NCBI RefSeq assembly: GCF_000829415.1
Contig: NZ_AP014637.1
Location: forward strand, 3,613,001 to 3,677,000
Length of the DNA stretch: 64,000 nt
Origin: Pseudomonas sp. StFLB209
GTDB taxonomy: Bacteria; Pseudomonadota; Gammaproteobacteria; Pseudomonadales; Pseudomonadaceae
Direction of reading: 5' to 3'
Shown: piece by piece, positions 50,425 through 61,214 of the stretch
Position numbering within the stretch: position 1 is the stretch's first letter
How the letters are laid out: every line of letters starts with the position of its first letter
Position numbers and translations under genes: made by a program
Notes under the pieces: generated by a model
The model's database searches: none
The model's input: only the letters and a program-made list of their open reading frames with translations
Told to the model about the DNA's origin: nothing

Positions 50425-52140
50425 TCAGCGCTTGATGCGAGCCTGAATGAACGACAGCACGTCGGCCAGGGCCAGTGCTTGTGGTTGCGACTCGGTCCGG
50501 CTCTTGTACTCGATGTTGCCTTCGGCCAGGCTGCGGTCGCTGACCACGATGCGGTGCGGAATGCCGATCAGTTCCATATCGGCGAACTTGATGCCTGGGC
50601 TGGTCTTCTTGTCGCGGTCGTCGAGCAGAACCTCGAAGCCTGCGGCAGTCAGGTCGGCATACAGCTTGTCAGTGGCTTCGCGGACGGCATCGGTTTCATA
50701 GCGCAAGGGAACCAGCGCGATATGGAACGGGGTCAGGGTGTCGTTCCAGATAATGCCGTTCTCGTCGTTGTTCTGCTCGATGGCGGCCGCCACCACGCGA
50801 GAAACACCGATGCCGTAGCAACCCATGGTCAGGTCGATCGGCTTGCCATTCTCACCCAGCACCTGGCATTTCATGGCTTCGCTGTACTTGGTGCCGAGCT
50901 GGAAGATATGGCCGACTTCGATCCCGCGCTTGATTTCCAGTACACCATTGCCGTCGGGGCTTGGGTCGCCGCTGACCACGTTGCGCAGGTCGGCAACCTG
51001 AGGTACGGGCAGATCACGTTCCCAGTTGACGCCAAAGTAGTGCTTGTCGTCGATGTTGGCGCCGACGCCAAAGTCGCTCATCAGCTCGACCGAACGATCG
51101 ATGATGCACGGCAGTGGCAGGTTCAGCGGGCCGAGCGAGCCGGCGCCGGCGCCGATGGCGTCACGCAGTTCGGCTTCAGTGGCCATGGTCAATGGGCTGG
51201 CAACCTGTTCAAGCTTGGCGGCCTTGATTTCGTTGAGTTCGTGGTCGCCGCGGATGATCAGCGCGATCAGCTTGCCTTCTTCGGCTGCGCGCACGACCAG
51301 GGTCTTGACGGTCTTTTCAATCGGCAGGTTGAAGCCTTCGACCAGTTGCGCAATGGTCTTGGCGTTCGGGGTGTCGATCAGGCGCAGCTCTTCGGTCGGC
51401 GCAGGGCGGCTCTTTTCTTGCGGCAGTGCTTCGGCTTTTTCGATGTTGGCCGCATAGTCGGAGCCGTTGCTGAAAACGATGTCGTCTTCACCGGAATCGG
51501 CCAGCACATGGAACTCGTGGGAGCCTGCGCCGCCAATGGAGCCGTTGTCGGCTTCCACCGGACGGAATTTCAGGCCCAGGCGGGTGAATACATTGGTGTA
51601 GGCCTGATGCATGCGATCGTAGGTCTGCTGCAGCGAAGCCTGGTCGGCGTGGAACGAGTAGGCGTCTTTCATGACGAACTCGCGGCCGCGCATCAGGCCG
51701 AAGCGCGGACGAATCTCGTCGCGGAATTTGGTCTGGATCTGGTACATGTTGATCGGCAGCTGCTTATAGCTGTTGAGCTCGTTGCGGGCCAGATCGGTAA
51801 TCACTTCTTCGTGGGTTGGGCCCAGGCAGAAGTCGCGTGCATGGCGGTCGACCAGGCGCATCAGCTCGGGACCGTACTGCTCCCAGCGACCGGACTCTTG
51901 CCACAGTTCGGCAGGCTGGATGCCAGGCATCAGGATTTCCAGGGCGCCGGCGGCGTCCATTTCTTCACGCACGATCGCCTCGACCTTGCGCAGTACGCGC
52001 AGGCCCATCGGCAGCCAGGTGTAGAGGCCCGAAGCCAGTTTGCGAATCATGCCGGCACGCAGCAGCAGCTGATGGCTGACCACGACCGCATCGGAAGGGG
52101 TTTCTTTCTGTGTGGCGAGCAAAAATTGACTGGTGCGCAT
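50425..52140 (-). CDS. proS: Prolyl-tRNA synthetase
   Basis: A protein of 571 residues, the bacterial class II type with the editing insertion. It begins [38 protein letters not shown]. Motif 2 is [12 protein letters not shown], then [26 protein letters not shown]. The editing domain spans about 220-405. Motif 3 lies in [18 protein letters not shown]. It charges proline tRNA and clears mischarged Ala-tRNA-Pro. Confidence 0.97.
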   Translation of the reverse strand: MRTSQFLLATQKETPSDAVVVSHQLLLRAGMIRKLASGLYTWLPMGLRVLRKVEAIVREEMDAAGALEILMPGIQPAELWQESGRWEQYGPELMRLVDRHARDFCLGPTHEEVITDLARNELNSYKQLPINMYQIQTKFRDEIRPRFGLMRGREFVMKDAYSFHADQASLQQTYDRMHQAYTNVFTRLGLKFRPVEADNGSIGGAGSHEFHVLADSGEDDIVFSNGSDYAANIEKAEALPQEKSRPAPTEELRLIDTPNAKTIAQLVEGFNLPIEKTVKTLVVRAAEEGKLIALIIRGDHELNEIKAAKLEQVASPLTMATEAELRDAIGAGAGSLGPLNLPLPCIIDRSVELMSDFGVGANIDDKHYFGVNWERDLPVPQVADLRNVVSGDPSPDGNGVLEIKRGIEVGHIFQLGTKYSEAMKCQVLGENGKPIDLTMGCYGIGVSRVVAAAIEQNNDENGIIWNDTLTPFHIALVPLRYETDAVREATDKLYADLTAAGFEVLLDDRDKKTSPGIKFADMELIGIPHRIVVSDRSLAEGNIEYKSRTESQPQALALADVLSFIQARIKR

Positions 52141-52257
52141 GATTAGCCGTTATCGGTTGCTTGGGACTGAAAATGACTCGGCATTGTACGGCCACAGGCG
52201 TGTCGAGTACAGGCTATGGCCGGGGAGGTGCCCTTCAGTGCAAAGGCTATATAAAGA

Positions 52258-52281
52258 AGAAGCCCGGCAATCGCCGGGCTT
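52258..52281 (-). terminator. Terminator of oprD
   Basis: AGCCCGGC-AATC-GCCGGGCT with TTCTTCTTT following on the minus strand, 28 bp after the oprD stop. Confidence 0.88.
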
Positions 52282-52308
52282 CCAGTGCTACACGGTGCAG
52301 GATTCTGG

Positions 52309-53631
52309 TTACAGAATCGAGATCGGGTAGTCGACGATCAGGCGGAACTCGTTAACATCACCTTCGCCCTGGTCAGCATTGGCGCGGTGCCATGCTTGAC
52401 GGATACGGAACGACAGATCCTTGGCCGGGCCGGACTGCAGTACGTATTTGGCTTCGAAGTTGGTTTCGTGGTGTTTGCCGTCTGCGCCGTAATAGCCGTA
52501 AGGGCCATTGGTTGGAGCGTTGCTGCCGTCGATGTCCCAGCCTTTGATGTAGCGGGTCATGAAGCTCAGGCCTGGAACCCCGTAAGGTGCCATGTTCAGA
52601 TCGTAGCGGATCTGGGCAGATTTCTCGTTCGGGCCGTTGAAGTCGGAGTACTGGATCGAGTTGTTGAGGAAGATCGAGTCGCCGCCACGGTTGTTGTTGC
52701 CGGTGCCGATGTAGTCGAACGGTGTGTCACCGTTGATTTTCTGCAGGGCTACAGTCAGGGTGTGAGCTGCCATGAACGAGTAAGCGACCGAGCCGGAGAA
52801 GGCCGTGTTGCTGATCGAGCCGGCCTTGGCCGAGCCTTCGTCAACGGTGCGATACAGGTTGGCGTCGAATGCCAAGGACTGATCGCCGCCCAGTGGCAGG
52901 GCGTAGTTCACGTTGGCGTAGTACTGGTTCCAGATGTCTTCAAGCTTGGCGCCGTACAGGGCTACACCGAGGTTGTCGGTAATCGAGTACTTGCCGCCGA
53001 CGAAATCGGCAGATTTGGCGCTCACGCCAGCGTAGTTGGCGAAGATTTCGCCGCTACGGTTGGTTTCATCCTGGCTGGTGGTCGAAGTGAAGTGACCGGC
53101 TTCCAGATCCAGGCCCTTGATTTCGCTGCTTTGCAGGCTGATACCGGTGGCGGTCTGTGGCAGCAGGCGAGAGCCGCCAACTGCGAATACCGGGCTGCTA
53201 GGCTGCATGTCGCCGATTTTCAGCTCGGTTTTGGAAATGCGGAATTTGGCGGCGGCACCGGCTTTGCCGAAGCTGTCGGAGTTGCGGCCTTGACTGTCGG
53301 TCTGCAGGTTGCCGGAGCCGGAGTACTTGTCGCTGCCGTCGAGGTTGAAGCCGAGGTAACCAAAGGCGTCAACACCGACACCGACAGTGCCTTGAGTGTA
53401 GCCGGAGTTGTAGATACCCCAGAAACCCTGAGTCCAGTCTTTGTCGTCAACTGCGCCAGCTTTCTTGTCGCGGTTGTAGTAGTAGTTGCGTGCTTTCAGG
53501 TTCAGCGAACTGCCTTCAACGAAGCCCTTGGCTTCGGCTTGGTCGCTGACAAACGGCGCAGCCGATGCCAGTTGGGTGCTGGCTGCCGCCGCAACGGCCA
53601 GTGCGATTGCGCTCCACTTCATCACTCTCAT
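52309..53631 (-). CDS. oprD: OprD-family outer membrane porin
   Basis: A protein of 440 residues with a 24-residue signal peptide (ALAVAAAASTQLASA, cut before APF). The mature part has an 18-strand porin pattern of alternating hydrophobic residues, beginning GFVEGSSLNLKARNYYYNRD and ending in the terminal aromatic-type strand FRLIVDYPISIL. OprD is the channel for basic amino acids and small peptides, and for carbapenems in P. aeruginosa. Its place between proS and the HIT gene matches PA0958, so I use oprD, although the substrate range is not shown. Confidence 0.88.
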   Translation of the reverse strand: MRVMKWSAIALAVAAAASTQLASAAPFVSDQAEAKGFVEGSSLNLKARNYYYNRDKKAGAVDDKDWTQGFWGIYNSGYTQGTVGVGVDAFGYLGFNLDGSDKYSGSGNLQTDSQGRNSDSFGKAGAAAKFRISKTELKIGDMQPSSPVFAVGGSRLLPQTATGISLQSSEIKGLDLEAGHFTSTTSQDETNRSGEIFANYAGVSAKSADFVGGKYSITDNLGVALYGAKLEDIWNQYYANVNYALPLGGDQSLAFDANLYRTVDEGSAKAGSISNTAFSGSVAYSFMAAHTLTVALQKINGDTPFDYIGTGNNNRGGDSIFLNNSIQYSDFNGPNEKSAQIRYDLNMAPYGVPGLSFMTRYIKGWDIDGSNAPTNGPYGYYGADGKHHETNFEAKYVLQSGPAKDLSFRIRQAWHRANADQGEGDVNEFRLIVDYPISIL

Positions 53632-54336
53632 CGTGATTGCTCCTTTGGTTTAGAAGTTTTCGCTGCCCCATCTGTATTTTTTTTAGGGGCGGCTCTTTCT
53701 TGTTATGCCGGCTATTTTTGGTTTGTGCCGGTCAGGGTGCAAATGCTGTATACGTCAATGTCGTCGAAAAGGATACGTATGTCGCTTAAAATGTCGCTTT
53801 TTTACAAGAACTTTATTTTCTCTATTTTGTCTTGAGCAAGATGCTTGCCAAGTACAGGGTGCCGCCGGCTGAGCTCAAAATTGGCGTGCGAGTGTTAAAG
53901 CAACAAGCGTGCTCAAACTCCCAGAAAATGAAAAAAATTTGTGAAAATCACAGGTTTTACATTCTGACTTGTTAATAAATTCTTGTTTATTAAGGAAAAA
54001 ATCCATTTTTTAGCGGTGGCCTCGTCATTCTTGCTTGCCGCTGCCCATCCGGCCAGGCGTGACAAAAAGTGTTACCGGACGCCGCCGGTTCTGGGAAGAT
54101 CCTGGTATTGAGGTATGCCAGATACACATTCTTGATTCGTTTTGGTGCGTTTGCATGTGCGAGTGTCAGAATCTGGTTCATCGTGCTGAAGACGCGGCGA
54201 GCGGTCCTTTGACTGACTCGACAGCTTAGCCGGGGCTGGCGTTTCTGCACGCCGGGTTGAGAGCGAGCCGGTCGTGTCGGGTTTTTGTTATCCTGCCAGC
54301 CTTGTGTGATGTTTTTGTTCTCCCGTCAGGAGTCGT
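53632..54336. other. 705-bp AT-rich stretch between oprD and the HIT gene; no gene seen
   Basis: It holds the oprD upstream region. The stretch 53880-54010 is strongly AT-rich, with GTTAATAAATTCTTGTTTAT and similar. An 86-codon frame on the minus strand is rich in Arg and His and has no ribosome site, so I do not accept it. I see no terminator or repeat. Confidence 0.45.
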
Positions 54337-54768
54337 ATGGTGTTCGCTCTGGATTCACGTTTGCAGCAAGACACTCTGCCATTGGGGGATTTTCCTCTAT
54401 GCCGCTTGCTGCTTAGCAACGATGCTCGCTATCCCTGGTTTATTCTGGTGCCGCGTCGCGCAGGTATCAGCGAGGTTTTTGAACTCGATGCCGATGACCA
54501 GGCGCAGTTATGGCGGGAAACCACCGCTCTGGCGGCCATCCTTAAAGATACCTTCAATGCCGACAAGCTTAACGTTGCCACTTTGGGTAACGTCGTCAGC
54601 CAGTTACATATGCATGTGATCGTGCGCAAGCGCGATGATGGGGCGTGGCCTGCTCCGGTATGGGGCAAGCTGACGGCGCTGCCTTATGAGCCAAGGCAGG
54701 TTGCTGCACTGATTGAGCGTCTGCGGCCTGTGCTGCCAGAGGATTTCAGGCTGGAGTCGAGCGTATGA
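54337..54768 (+). CDS. HIT domain protein
   Basis: A protein of 143 residues of the histidine-triad superfamily. The C-terminal motif is QLHMHVIVR (a His-x-His-x triad form) near residue 90, after a typical [16 protein letters not shown] strand. Family members hydrolyse nucleotide phosphoramidates or similar. It overlaps slyX by 4 bp, as in PA0959-PA0960. Confidence 0.85.
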   Translation: MVFALDSRLQQDTLPLGDFPLCRLLLSNDARYPWFILVPRRAGISEVFELDADDQAQLWRETTALAAILKDTFNADKLNVATLGNVVSQLHMHVIVRKRDDGAWPAPVWGKLTALPYEPRQVAALIERLRPVLPEDFRLESSV

Positions 54769-54971
54769 GCCTTGAGGCGCGGATCACCGAGCTTGAGAGC
54801 AGGCTGGCATTTCAGGACGATACTATTCAGGCGCTCAATGATGAGCTGGTAGGCCAGCAGCGAATCGTGGAACGTTTGCAGCAGCAGTTTTTGCTGCTCG
54901 CCAGGCGCCAGGAAGAAATGAGCCATCGGGTCGATGGTCTGGATGATGAGGCTCCACCGCCTCATTACTAA
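54765..54971 (+). CDS. slyX: SlyX protein
   Basis: A protein of 68 residues: a coiled coil ([27 protein letters not shown] onward) ending in the typical short tail APPPHY. It forms a small coiled-coil oligomer of unknown role. It is followed directly by a strong terminator. Confidence 0.9.
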   Translation: MSLEARITELESRLAFQDDTIQALNDELVGQQRIVERLQQQFLLLARRQEEMSHRVDGLDDEAPPPHY

Positions 54972-54974
54972 ATG

Positions 54975-55003
54975 AAAAAAGCCGCGTATCACGCGGCTTT
55001 TTT
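54975..55003. terminator. Bidirectional terminator after slyX
   Basis: AAAAAAGCCGCGT-ATC-ACGCGGCTTTTTT. It serves slyX and the convergent cold-shock gene. Confidence 0.92.
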
Positions 55004-55017
55004 CATGTTGCCAGGTA

Positions 55018-55623
55018 TTAGCGGCGTGGCGCGGCAGCTACCACATCTTCTGCCTGCAGGCCCTTGTCACGATTCATGACCGAGAACTCTACACGCTGGC
55101 CTTCGACCAGGACGCGGTGACCTTCTCCGCGAATCGCACGGAAGTGGACGAAGATGTCATCGCCTGAGTCTCTGGAAATAAAACCGAAGCCCTTTGAAGA
55201 GTTGAACCACTTCACCGTGCCGGTATCGCGCTGGCCAAGTTCATGGCTTTGCGGCACCGGTGTGGGGGAGCGCTTGTGCAGGGTGGTGCCCAGATGCAGG
55301 ATGATCGCGCAAAAGGTGATTGCCAGCCCGAGCACGACGGCGGGCTGACCGGCGACGCTTGGCAGTGGCACCAGCAAGACCAGGATCTGGGCGACGACTG
55401 CCAGGACCAGCAGAATGCTGGCCAGGGTTTGCAGGCTGCGGCGCGGGCCCTTTTTCCAGTGGGGAATGACCGGTGCGATCAACAGATTGAGCAGGCCGAA
55501 GAATGCCAGGTACAACGCATCGGGCTGTGGCAGGTAGGACAATAATGCTTCATTGCGCAGGCTGGGTATGAGTGACAGCAGCAAGGCTGCTGTTCCCGTT
55601 ACCAGGTGGACGATTTTCAACAT
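55018..55623 (-). CDS. Membrane protein with C-terminal cold-shock domain
   Basis: A protein of 201 residues. Four membrane segments lie in the first 115 residues (about 3-20, 35-52, 64-86 and 92-112). A linker leads to a complete cold-shock domain (about 133-198) with [18 protein letters not shown] and DIFVHFRAI, the two RNA-binding motifs. It would place an RNA- or single-strand-DNA-binding domain at the inner membrane. The same architecture is found at PA0961. Confidence 0.88.
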   Translation of the reverse strand: MLKIVHLVTGTAALLLSLIPSLRNEALLSYLPQPDALYLAFFGLLNLLIAPVIPHWKKGPRRSLQTLASILLVLAVVAQILVLLVPLPSVAGQPAVVLGLAITFCAIILHLGTTLHKRSPTPVPQSHELGQRDTGTVKWFNSSKGFGFISRDSGDDIFVHFRAIRGEGHRVLVEGQRVEFSVMNRDKGLQAEDVVAAAPRR

Positions 55624-55923
55624 GTCAAAAAACTCACATCAGGATGGATCACGAGGAAATAGCGGGTAACGCCCGGTACGCTTCAAAAATAAGGAAGGCG
55701 TGATACACGGGCTGTGTATTTAACAGCAAAGCCTTGACCTACTCAAATCAGTGCTCAGGTGAGCCGGTTGCCGTTGGTCCGGTGGAACCCTTGTGCGGTT
55801 GCAGTGTTCTCAGGGCCGCGGCGTATCAAGGTTTTCTATGGTCTCGATAGGGCTGCTTCGCAGGGCATCTCTTGCTAAAGTAATGCCTGTTGAATTTTCA
55901 TCGTCGCTAAAAGGATATGCAGC

Positions 55924-56397
55924 ATGGCAATCGATATCGGCATCAGTGAAGAGGATCGCAAGTCGATCGTTGACGGACTTTCCCATCTGTTGGCGGATAC
56001 TTATGTGTTGTACCTCAAGACGCACAACTTTCACTGGAACGTCAGCGGGCCAATGTTTCGCACGCTGCACCTGATGTTCGAAGAGCAATACAACGAACTG
56101 GCCCTGGCAGTGGACTCCATCGCTGAGCGTATTCGTGCGCTTGGTTTTCCGGCGCCGGGCACCTACTCGACCTACGCGCGTCTGTCTTCCATCAAGGAAG
56201 AAGAGGGTGTGCCGCATGCCGAGGACATGATCCGCAGCCTGGTTCAGGGGCAAGAGGCCGTGGTCCGCACTGCGCGGAGCATTTTTCCGCTGCTCGACAA
56301 GGTCAGTGATGAGCCGACCGCAGACCTGCTGACCCAGCGTATGCAGGTGCATGAAAAGACAGCATGGATGCTGCGCTCGATGCTCGAAACCCGCTGA
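55924..56397 (+). CDS. dps: Dps-family DNA-protection/ferritin-like protein
   Basis: A protein of 157 residues. The ferroxidase residues are present: [37 protein letters not shown], with His and Asp/Glu in the Dps pattern. Dps dodecamers oxidise and store iron with peroxide and protect DNA in starvation. The N terminus lacks a long Lys-rich tail, so DNA binding may be weak. A hairpin (GTGAGTGGC / GCCACTCAC at 56406-56431) follows and may be a terminator. Confidence 0.93.
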   Translation: MAIDIGISEEDRKSIVDGLSHLLADTYVLYLKTHNFHWNVSGPMFRTLHLMFEEQYNELALAVDSIAERIRALGFPAPGTYSTYARLSSIKEEEGVPHAEDMIRSLVQGQEAVVRTARSIFPLLDKVSDEPTADLLTQRMQVHEKTAWMLRSMLETR

Positions 56398-56664
56398 GTT
56401 CTCCGGTGAGTGGCGCTTCGGTGCCACTCACTGACAGAATCCCTGGGGGTTTCTATATATATTTATTACCCGCTCCGTTAGTTGTTGCTGTAAGCGCGGT
56501 TGAATTGACTATTCCTCGCGTTGTAGTGGTTATGTCCTACATGGTTTGCTTGCCAGACCTGCTGGATAAGCGTTCTCGTTTCGGGCTTTATAGCGAGGCA
56601 TTTGTTTATTTTTAAATGTTTCTCTCAGGTTCGTTTAGATGCTTGTTCAGAGGTGATGATTATC

Positions 56665-56994
56665 ATGGTTCGAGATGTTGAACGTGAGGTCGGTGAGCCA
56701 GGAGGCTTGGGTGCGGTGTCCGAAGATCCCTTTATAGAAGGGTTCAGCATGGCGCTGGCCCAGCCCCATTCCAAGTCGGTCAGGCTCAATGGCCTGGCGA
56801 CTTGCCTGCGGCTTGAAAATGTCTACTGGAATGTCCTGTCGACGATTGCTCGGTCGAACAACTGTTCAATCAATGCCGTGCTGTCGAATATCGATCGGGA
56901 GGTTCATCTGCGTTACGGTGGGGTCAAGAATTTCAGTGGTCTGATTCGGGTCGTGTGCGTAGCCCATCTGCTCAAGGCGCAAGTCCGGCTTTGA
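56665..56994 (+). CDS. Ribbon-helix-helix domain protein
   Basis: A protein of 109 residues. The C-terminal half (KSVRLNGLATCLRLENVYWNVLSTIARSNNCSINAVLSNIDREVHLRYG) matches the RHH_4 pattern of small DNA-binding proteins. The N terminus is acidic. I chose ATG 56665, which has AGAGG 11 nt upstream; ATG 56656 would be too close to it. The target is unknown. Confidence 0.72.
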   Translation: MVRDVEREVGEPGGLGAVSEDPFIEGFSMALAQPHSKSVRLNGLATCLRLENVYWNVLSTIARSNNCSINAVLSNIDREVHLRYGGVKNFSGLIRVVCVAHLLKAQVRL

Positions 56995-57016
56995 GTATCC
57001 CTGGCTCTCTATTCTG

Positions 57017-57045
57017 CGGGGCTGCCTTCGGGCAGCCCCGTTCTG
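57017..57045 (+). terminator. Rho-independent terminator
   Basis: CGGGGCTGCC-TTCG-GGCAGCCCCG followed by TTCTGCT, 22 bp after the ribbon-helix-helix gene. Confidence 0.82.
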
Positions 57046-57238
57046 CTGTCCGTAATTCGCGGGGCGTGCGGCTGCAACGCTGCGATTAACTCTATATACT
57101 GCCCCGTCTGCCACTGGCACGCCTGCGCGTGGGCGGATCCGCTTGAACTGCACGTCCAGGCTCTTGCACTATTGGGTCCACGCCAGGGAGGACGAAGCCT
57201 CCACTGAATTTCGAATTACGGGAAGTGAATACACCATC

Positions 57239-59014
57239 ATGATGCGCAGCCACTATTGCGGCCAACTGAACGAGAGTCTGGAAGGTCAGGAAGTTACCCT
57301 TTGCGGATGGGTCCATCGTCGTCGTGACCACGGGGGAGTGATCTTCCTCGATATCCGTGACCGTGAAGGTATGGCCCAAGTGGTCTTCGATCCTGATCGC
57401 GCCGAGACCTTCGCCGCAGCCGACCGGGTCCGCAGCGAGTTCGTCGTCAAGATCGTTGGCAAGGTGCGCGCCCGCCCGGCCGGTGCTGCCAACACCAATA
57501 TCGCTTCCGGCGCCATTGAAATCCTTGGCTATGAGCTGGAAGTGCTGAACGAGTCGGAAACGCCGCCGTTCCCGCTCAACGAATTCTCCGATGTCGGTGA
57601 AGAGACCCGCCTGCGGTATCGTTTCATCGACCTGCGTCGCCCGGAAATGGCAGAGAAGCTGCGGCTGCGCTCGCGCATCACCAGCAGCATCCGTCGTTAC
57701 CTGGACGACAACGGCTTCCTGGACGTCGAGACGCCGATCCTGACGCGCGCTACGCCGGAAGGTGCTCGCGACTACCTGGTGCCAAGCCGTACCCACCCCG
57801 GCAGTTTCTTCGCTCTGCCGCAGTCGCCACAGCTGTTCAAGCAACTGCTGATGGTGGCGGGCTTTGATCGTTACTACCAGATCGCCAAGTGCTTCCGCGA
57901 TGAAGACCTGCGTGCCGATCGTCAGCCTGAATTCACCCAGATCGACATCGAAACCAGCTTTTTGAACGAAGAAGACATCATTGGTCTGACCGAGACAATG
58001 GTTCGTCAACTGTTCAAGGAAGTGCTGGGCGTCGAGTTCGGCGAGTTCCCGCACATGCCTTTCGAAGAGGCCATGCGCCGTTACGGTTCGGACAAGCCTG
58101 ACTTGCGCATTCCGCTGGAACTGGTCGACGTTGCCGATCAGCTCAATGCGGTCGACTTCAAGGTGTTCAGCGGTCCGGCCAACGATCCGAAAGGGCGTGT
58201 TGCCGCGCTGCGCGTTCCGGGTGCGGCGAACATGCCGCGTAGCCAGATCGATGATTACACCAAGTTCGTCGGTATCTACGGCGCCAAGGGGCTGGCTTAC
58301 ATCAAGGTCAACGAGCGCGCCAAGGGTGTCGAGGGGCTGCAGTCGCCGATCGTCAAGTTCATTCCTGAAGCTAACCTCAATGTGATCCTTGATCGTGTGG
58401 GCGCGGTCGATGGCGATATCGTGTTCTTCGGTGCCGACAAGTTCAAGGTTGTCAGCGAAGCTCTTGGCGCGCTGCGGATCAAGCTTGGTAACGATCTGAA
58501 TCTGCACACCTGTGAATGGGCGCCGATGTGGGTTGTCGACTTCCCGATGTTCGAAGAGAACGATGACGGTTCGTTCTCGGCGCTGCATCACCCGTTCACG
58601 GCGCCAAAGTGCAGCCCTGAAGAGCTGGAAGCCAATCCGGGTGCCGCGTTGTCGCGTGCCTACGACATGGTGCTCAACGGTACTGAGCTCGGTGGTGGTT
58701 CCATTCGTATTCACCGCAAGGAAATGCAACAGGCGGTATTCCGTTTGCTGGGCATTGCCGAAGACGAGCAGCAAGAGAAGTTCGGCTTCCTGCTTGATGC
58801 ACTGAAGTACGGTGCTCCACCGCACGGTGGTCTGGCCTTCGGTCTGGATCGCCTGGTGATGCTGATGACCGGCGCCCAGTCCATCCGTGAAGTCATCGCG
58901 TTCCCGAAAACCCAGAGTGCTGCAGACGTCATGACCCAGGCTCCGGGTGTGGTGGATGCCAAAGCCCTGCGTGAGCTGCACATCCGCCTGCGCGAGCAAC
59001 AGAAAGCCGAATAA
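57239..59014 (+). CDS. aspS: Aspartyl-tRNA synthetase
   Basis: A protein of 591 residues of the bacterial class II type. The N-terminal OB-fold anticodon domain ([19 protein letters not shown]) is followed by the catalytic core ([20 protein letters not shown] as motif 2 and [14 protein letters not shown] as motif 3) with the GAD insertion domain between. In Pseudomonas the enzyme is non-discriminating and also forms Asp-tRNA-Asn for the amidotransferase route; that is inferred from the family. I chose ATG 57239 (tandem ATGs) over the upstream frame start. Confidence 0.97.
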   Translation: MMRSHYCGQLNESLEGQEVTLCGWVHRRRDHGGVIFLDIRDREGMAQVVFDPDRAETFAAADRVRSEFVVKIVGKVRARPAGAANTNIASGAIEILGYELEVLNESETPPFPLNEFSDVGEETRLRYRFIDLRRPEMAEKLRLRSRITSSIRRYLDDNGFLDVETPILTRATPEGARDYLVPSRTHPGSFFALPQSPQLFKQLLMVAGFDRYYQIAKCFRDEDLRADRQPEFTQIDIETSFLNEEDIIGLTETMVRQLFKEVLGVEFGEFPHMPFEEAMRRYGSDKPDLRIPLELVDVADQLNAVDFKVFSGPANDPKGRVAALRVPGAANMPRSQIDDYTKFVGIYGAKGLAYIKVNERAKGVEGLQSPIVKFIPEANLNVILDRVGAVDGDIVFFGADKFKVVSEALGALRIKLGNDLNLHTCEWAPMWVVDFPMFEENDDGSFSALHHPFTAPKCSPEELEANPGAALSRAYDMVLNGTELGGGSIRIHRKEMQQAVFRLLGIAEDEQQEKFGFLLDALKYGAPPHGGLAFGLDRLVMLMTGAQSIREVIAFPKTQSAADVMTQAPGVVDAKALRELHIRLREQQKAE

Positions 59015-59133
59015 GGCAGTGCAGGGCGTTTGATCGCGCCTTGCAGTTTGCGCCAAGGTCATGCAATTGCGCCTTTCGCCCGCCTTGTGTGGGCGAGAGG
59101 CGATCGTGTTTCTGAGAGATACCGGAGCAATAA

Positions 59134-59880
59134 ATGGCAGGTCATTCCAAGTGGGCGAATATCAAGCACCGCAAAGAGCGTCAGGATGCCAAAAAAGGCA
59201 AGATCTTCACCAAGTGGATTCGTGAGCTGACTGTCGCTGCCCGTGCCGGTGGCGGCGACCCGGCTTCCAACCCACGTTTGCGCCTGGCGCTGGACAAGGC
59301 TCTGGGTGCCAACATGACTCGCGACACCATTGATCGCGCCGTGGCACGTGGTGTCGGCGCCGTCGATGGTGATGATGTAGTCGAACTGAGCTACGAAGGC
59401 TATGGTCCTGGCGGTGTGGCGATCATGGTCGAGGCCATGACCGATAACCGCAACCGTACCGCTGCTGCAGTGCGCCATGCTTTCAGCAAATGTGGCGGCA
59501 ATCTGGGCACGGACGGCTCGGTTGCGTACCTGTTTGATAGAAAGGGGCAGATTTCTTTCGCTGCCGGTGTCGAAGAAGATGCCCTGATGGAAGCGGCGAT
59601 GGAGGCCGATGCTGACGACGTGGTCAGTAATCCTGATGGCTCTTTCGATGTGTTTACTTCTTTTGCCGGTTTCTATGCGGTGCGTAATGCGCTGGAGGCT
59701 GCTGGCTTCAAGGGTAGTGATGCGGAAATCGTGCTGTTGCCAAGCACCAGTGCGGTGCTGGACCTGGACAATGCACAGAAGGTTCTCAAGCTGATCGACA
59801 TGCTTGAAGACCTCGACGACGTGCAGAACGTCTATTCGAACGCGGAAATCCCTGACGAGATCATGGAACAGCTCGGCTGA
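59134..59880 (+). CDS. pmpR: YebC/PmpR-family regulator
   Basis: A protein of 248 residues. It begins with the family signature [23 protein letters not shown] and contains [14 protein letters not shown]. In P. aeruginosa PmpR represses the quinolone-signal receptor gene pqsR; other members help ribosomes at polyproline stretches. It heads the pmpR-ruvC block as in PA0964-PA0965. Confidence 0.93.
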   Translation: MAGHSKWANIKHRKERQDAKKGKIFTKWIRELTVAARAGGGDPASNPRLRLALDKALGANMTRDTIDRAVARGVGAVDGDDVVELSYEGYGPGGVAIMVEAMTDNRNRTAAAVRHAFSKCGGNLGTDGSVAYLFDRKGQISFAAGVEEDALMEAAMEADADDVVSNPDGSFDVFTSFAGFYAVRNALEAAGFKGSDAEIVLLPSTSAVLDLDNAQKVLKLIDMLEDLDDVQNVYSNAEIPDEIMEQLG

Positions 59881-59990
59881 TCCTGATAACACCAGAGCGC
59901 CGAAGGCGCGCAGTGACGGCTCCGGCCGCGCTGTGCACCTTCGGTTTCTGTTTTATGCGGTATCGATAGCGTGATCGGACAGCAAGCGTT

Positions 59991-60515
59991 ATGACTCTTA
60001 TTTTAGGTATCGACCCAGGCTCCCGGATTACCGGTTATGGCGTTGTGCGCGATACCGGCCGTGGTTGCATCTATGTGGCCTCCGGTTGCATCCGTACCGG
60101 TGAGGGGCAATTGCACGAGCGCCTGCAAATCGTCTATCGCGGTGTGCGAGAGGTGATTCGTACTTATGAGCCGGTCACCATGGGCATCGAGAAGGTGTTT
60201 ATGGCGCGCAATGCCGATTCTGCGCTCAAGCTGGGGCAGGCGCGCGGAGCGGCGATTGTGGCCGGTGCCGAAGAGAGCCTGGAAATTGCCGAGTACACGG
60301 CGACTCAGGTCAAGCAGGCAGTGGCGGGTACCGGCGGGGCTAACAAAGAACAGGTCATGATCATGGTCATGCATCTGCTCAAGTTGACCAGCAAGCCGCA
60401 GATTGACGCTTCCGATGCCTTGGCAATCGCCTTGTGTCATGCCCATACCCGTTCAAGCCTGATAGCTCATGGCCTGGGGGCTGCACGCAGTCGGGGCGGG
60501 CGCTTGCGGCTCTGA
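59991..60515 (+). CDS. ruvC: Holliday junction resolvase RuvC
   Basis: A protein of 174 residues. The catalytic Asp7 lies in [14 protein letters not shown]; further acidic residues are in MGIEKVF (Glu) and [12 protein letters not shown] (Asp pair). It cuts Holliday junctions after RuvAB branch migration. It is followed by ruvA and ruvB in the same direction. Confidence 0.97.
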   Translation: MTLILGIDPGSRITGYGVVRDTGRGCIYVASGCIRTGEGQLHERLQIVYRGVREVIRTYEPVTMGIEKVFMARNADSALKLGQARGAAIVAGAEESLEIAEYTATQVKQAVAGTGGANKEQVMIMVMHLLKLTSKPQIDASDALAIALCHAHTRSSLIAHGLGAARSRGGRLRL

Positions 60516-60605
60516 TTGCAGCATTCGCTCGCATTTTTTCACTTGCCTGCGGCAAGCTTTATGTCCATTTTTCGCCTGGGCGACAGGCAATACAGGATTT
60601 GACAG

Positions 60606-61214
60606 GTGATAGGACGTTTACGCGGTGCCCTGATCGAGAAACAGCCTCCGCATCTGCTGCTGGATGTCAATGGTGTCGGCTACGAGCTGGAGGTGCCAAT
60701 GAGTACGCTTTATCGGCTGCCTCATGCCGGTGAGACCGTGACCTTGCACACTCATCTGGTGGTGCGTGAAGACGCGCACCTGCTGTATGGCTTTTTCGAA
60801 AAGCGCGAGCGTGAGCTGTTTCGCGAGCTTATACGGCTCAACGGTGTAGGCCCCAAGCTGGCCTTGGCGCTCATGTCGGGGCTGGATGTCGATGAGCTGG
60901 TGCGTTGTGTTCAGGCCCAGGACACTTCGGCACTGACCCGTATACCGGGGGTCGGCAAAAAAACCGCCGAGCGTCTGCTGGTCGAGCTCAAGGACCGCTT
61001 CAAGGCCTGGGAGGTCTTGCCGGGTGCCTTTACCCTGGTTTCCAATGGGCCCGAAGCGCTTGAGCCAGTGGCCAGTGCCGAGTCCGATGCGATGAGTGCG
61101 CTGATATCCCTGGGCTACAAACCTCAGGAAGCGAGCAAAGCCGTTTCCGCGATCAAGGAAAAGAATTTGAACAGTGCCGAACTCATTCGTCGTGCGTTGA
61201 AGGGGATGGCGTAA
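60606..61214 (+). CDS. ruvA: Holliday junction branch-migration protein RuvA
   Basis: A protein of 202 residues: N-terminal OB fold ([31 protein letters not shown]), central double helix-hairpin-helix ([15 protein letters not shown] and [18 protein letters not shown]) and the C-terminal RuvB-contacting domain ([19 protein letters not shown]). The start is GTG. It abuts ruvB directly. Confidence 0.97.
   Translation: MIGRLRGALIEKQPPHLLLDVNGVGYELEVPMSTLYRLPHAGETVTLHTHLVVREDAHLLYGFFEKRERELFRELIRLNGVGPKLALALMSGLDVDELVRCVQAQDTSALTRIPGVGKKTAERLLVELKDRFKAWEVLPGAFTLVSNGPEALEPVASAESDAMSALISLGYKPQEASKAVSAIKEKNLNSAELIRRALKGMA

Noticed and set aside
53990..54250. 86-codon frame upstream of the HIT gene
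   Set aside because: No ribosome site, Arg/His-rich, and located in a region that looks regulatory.
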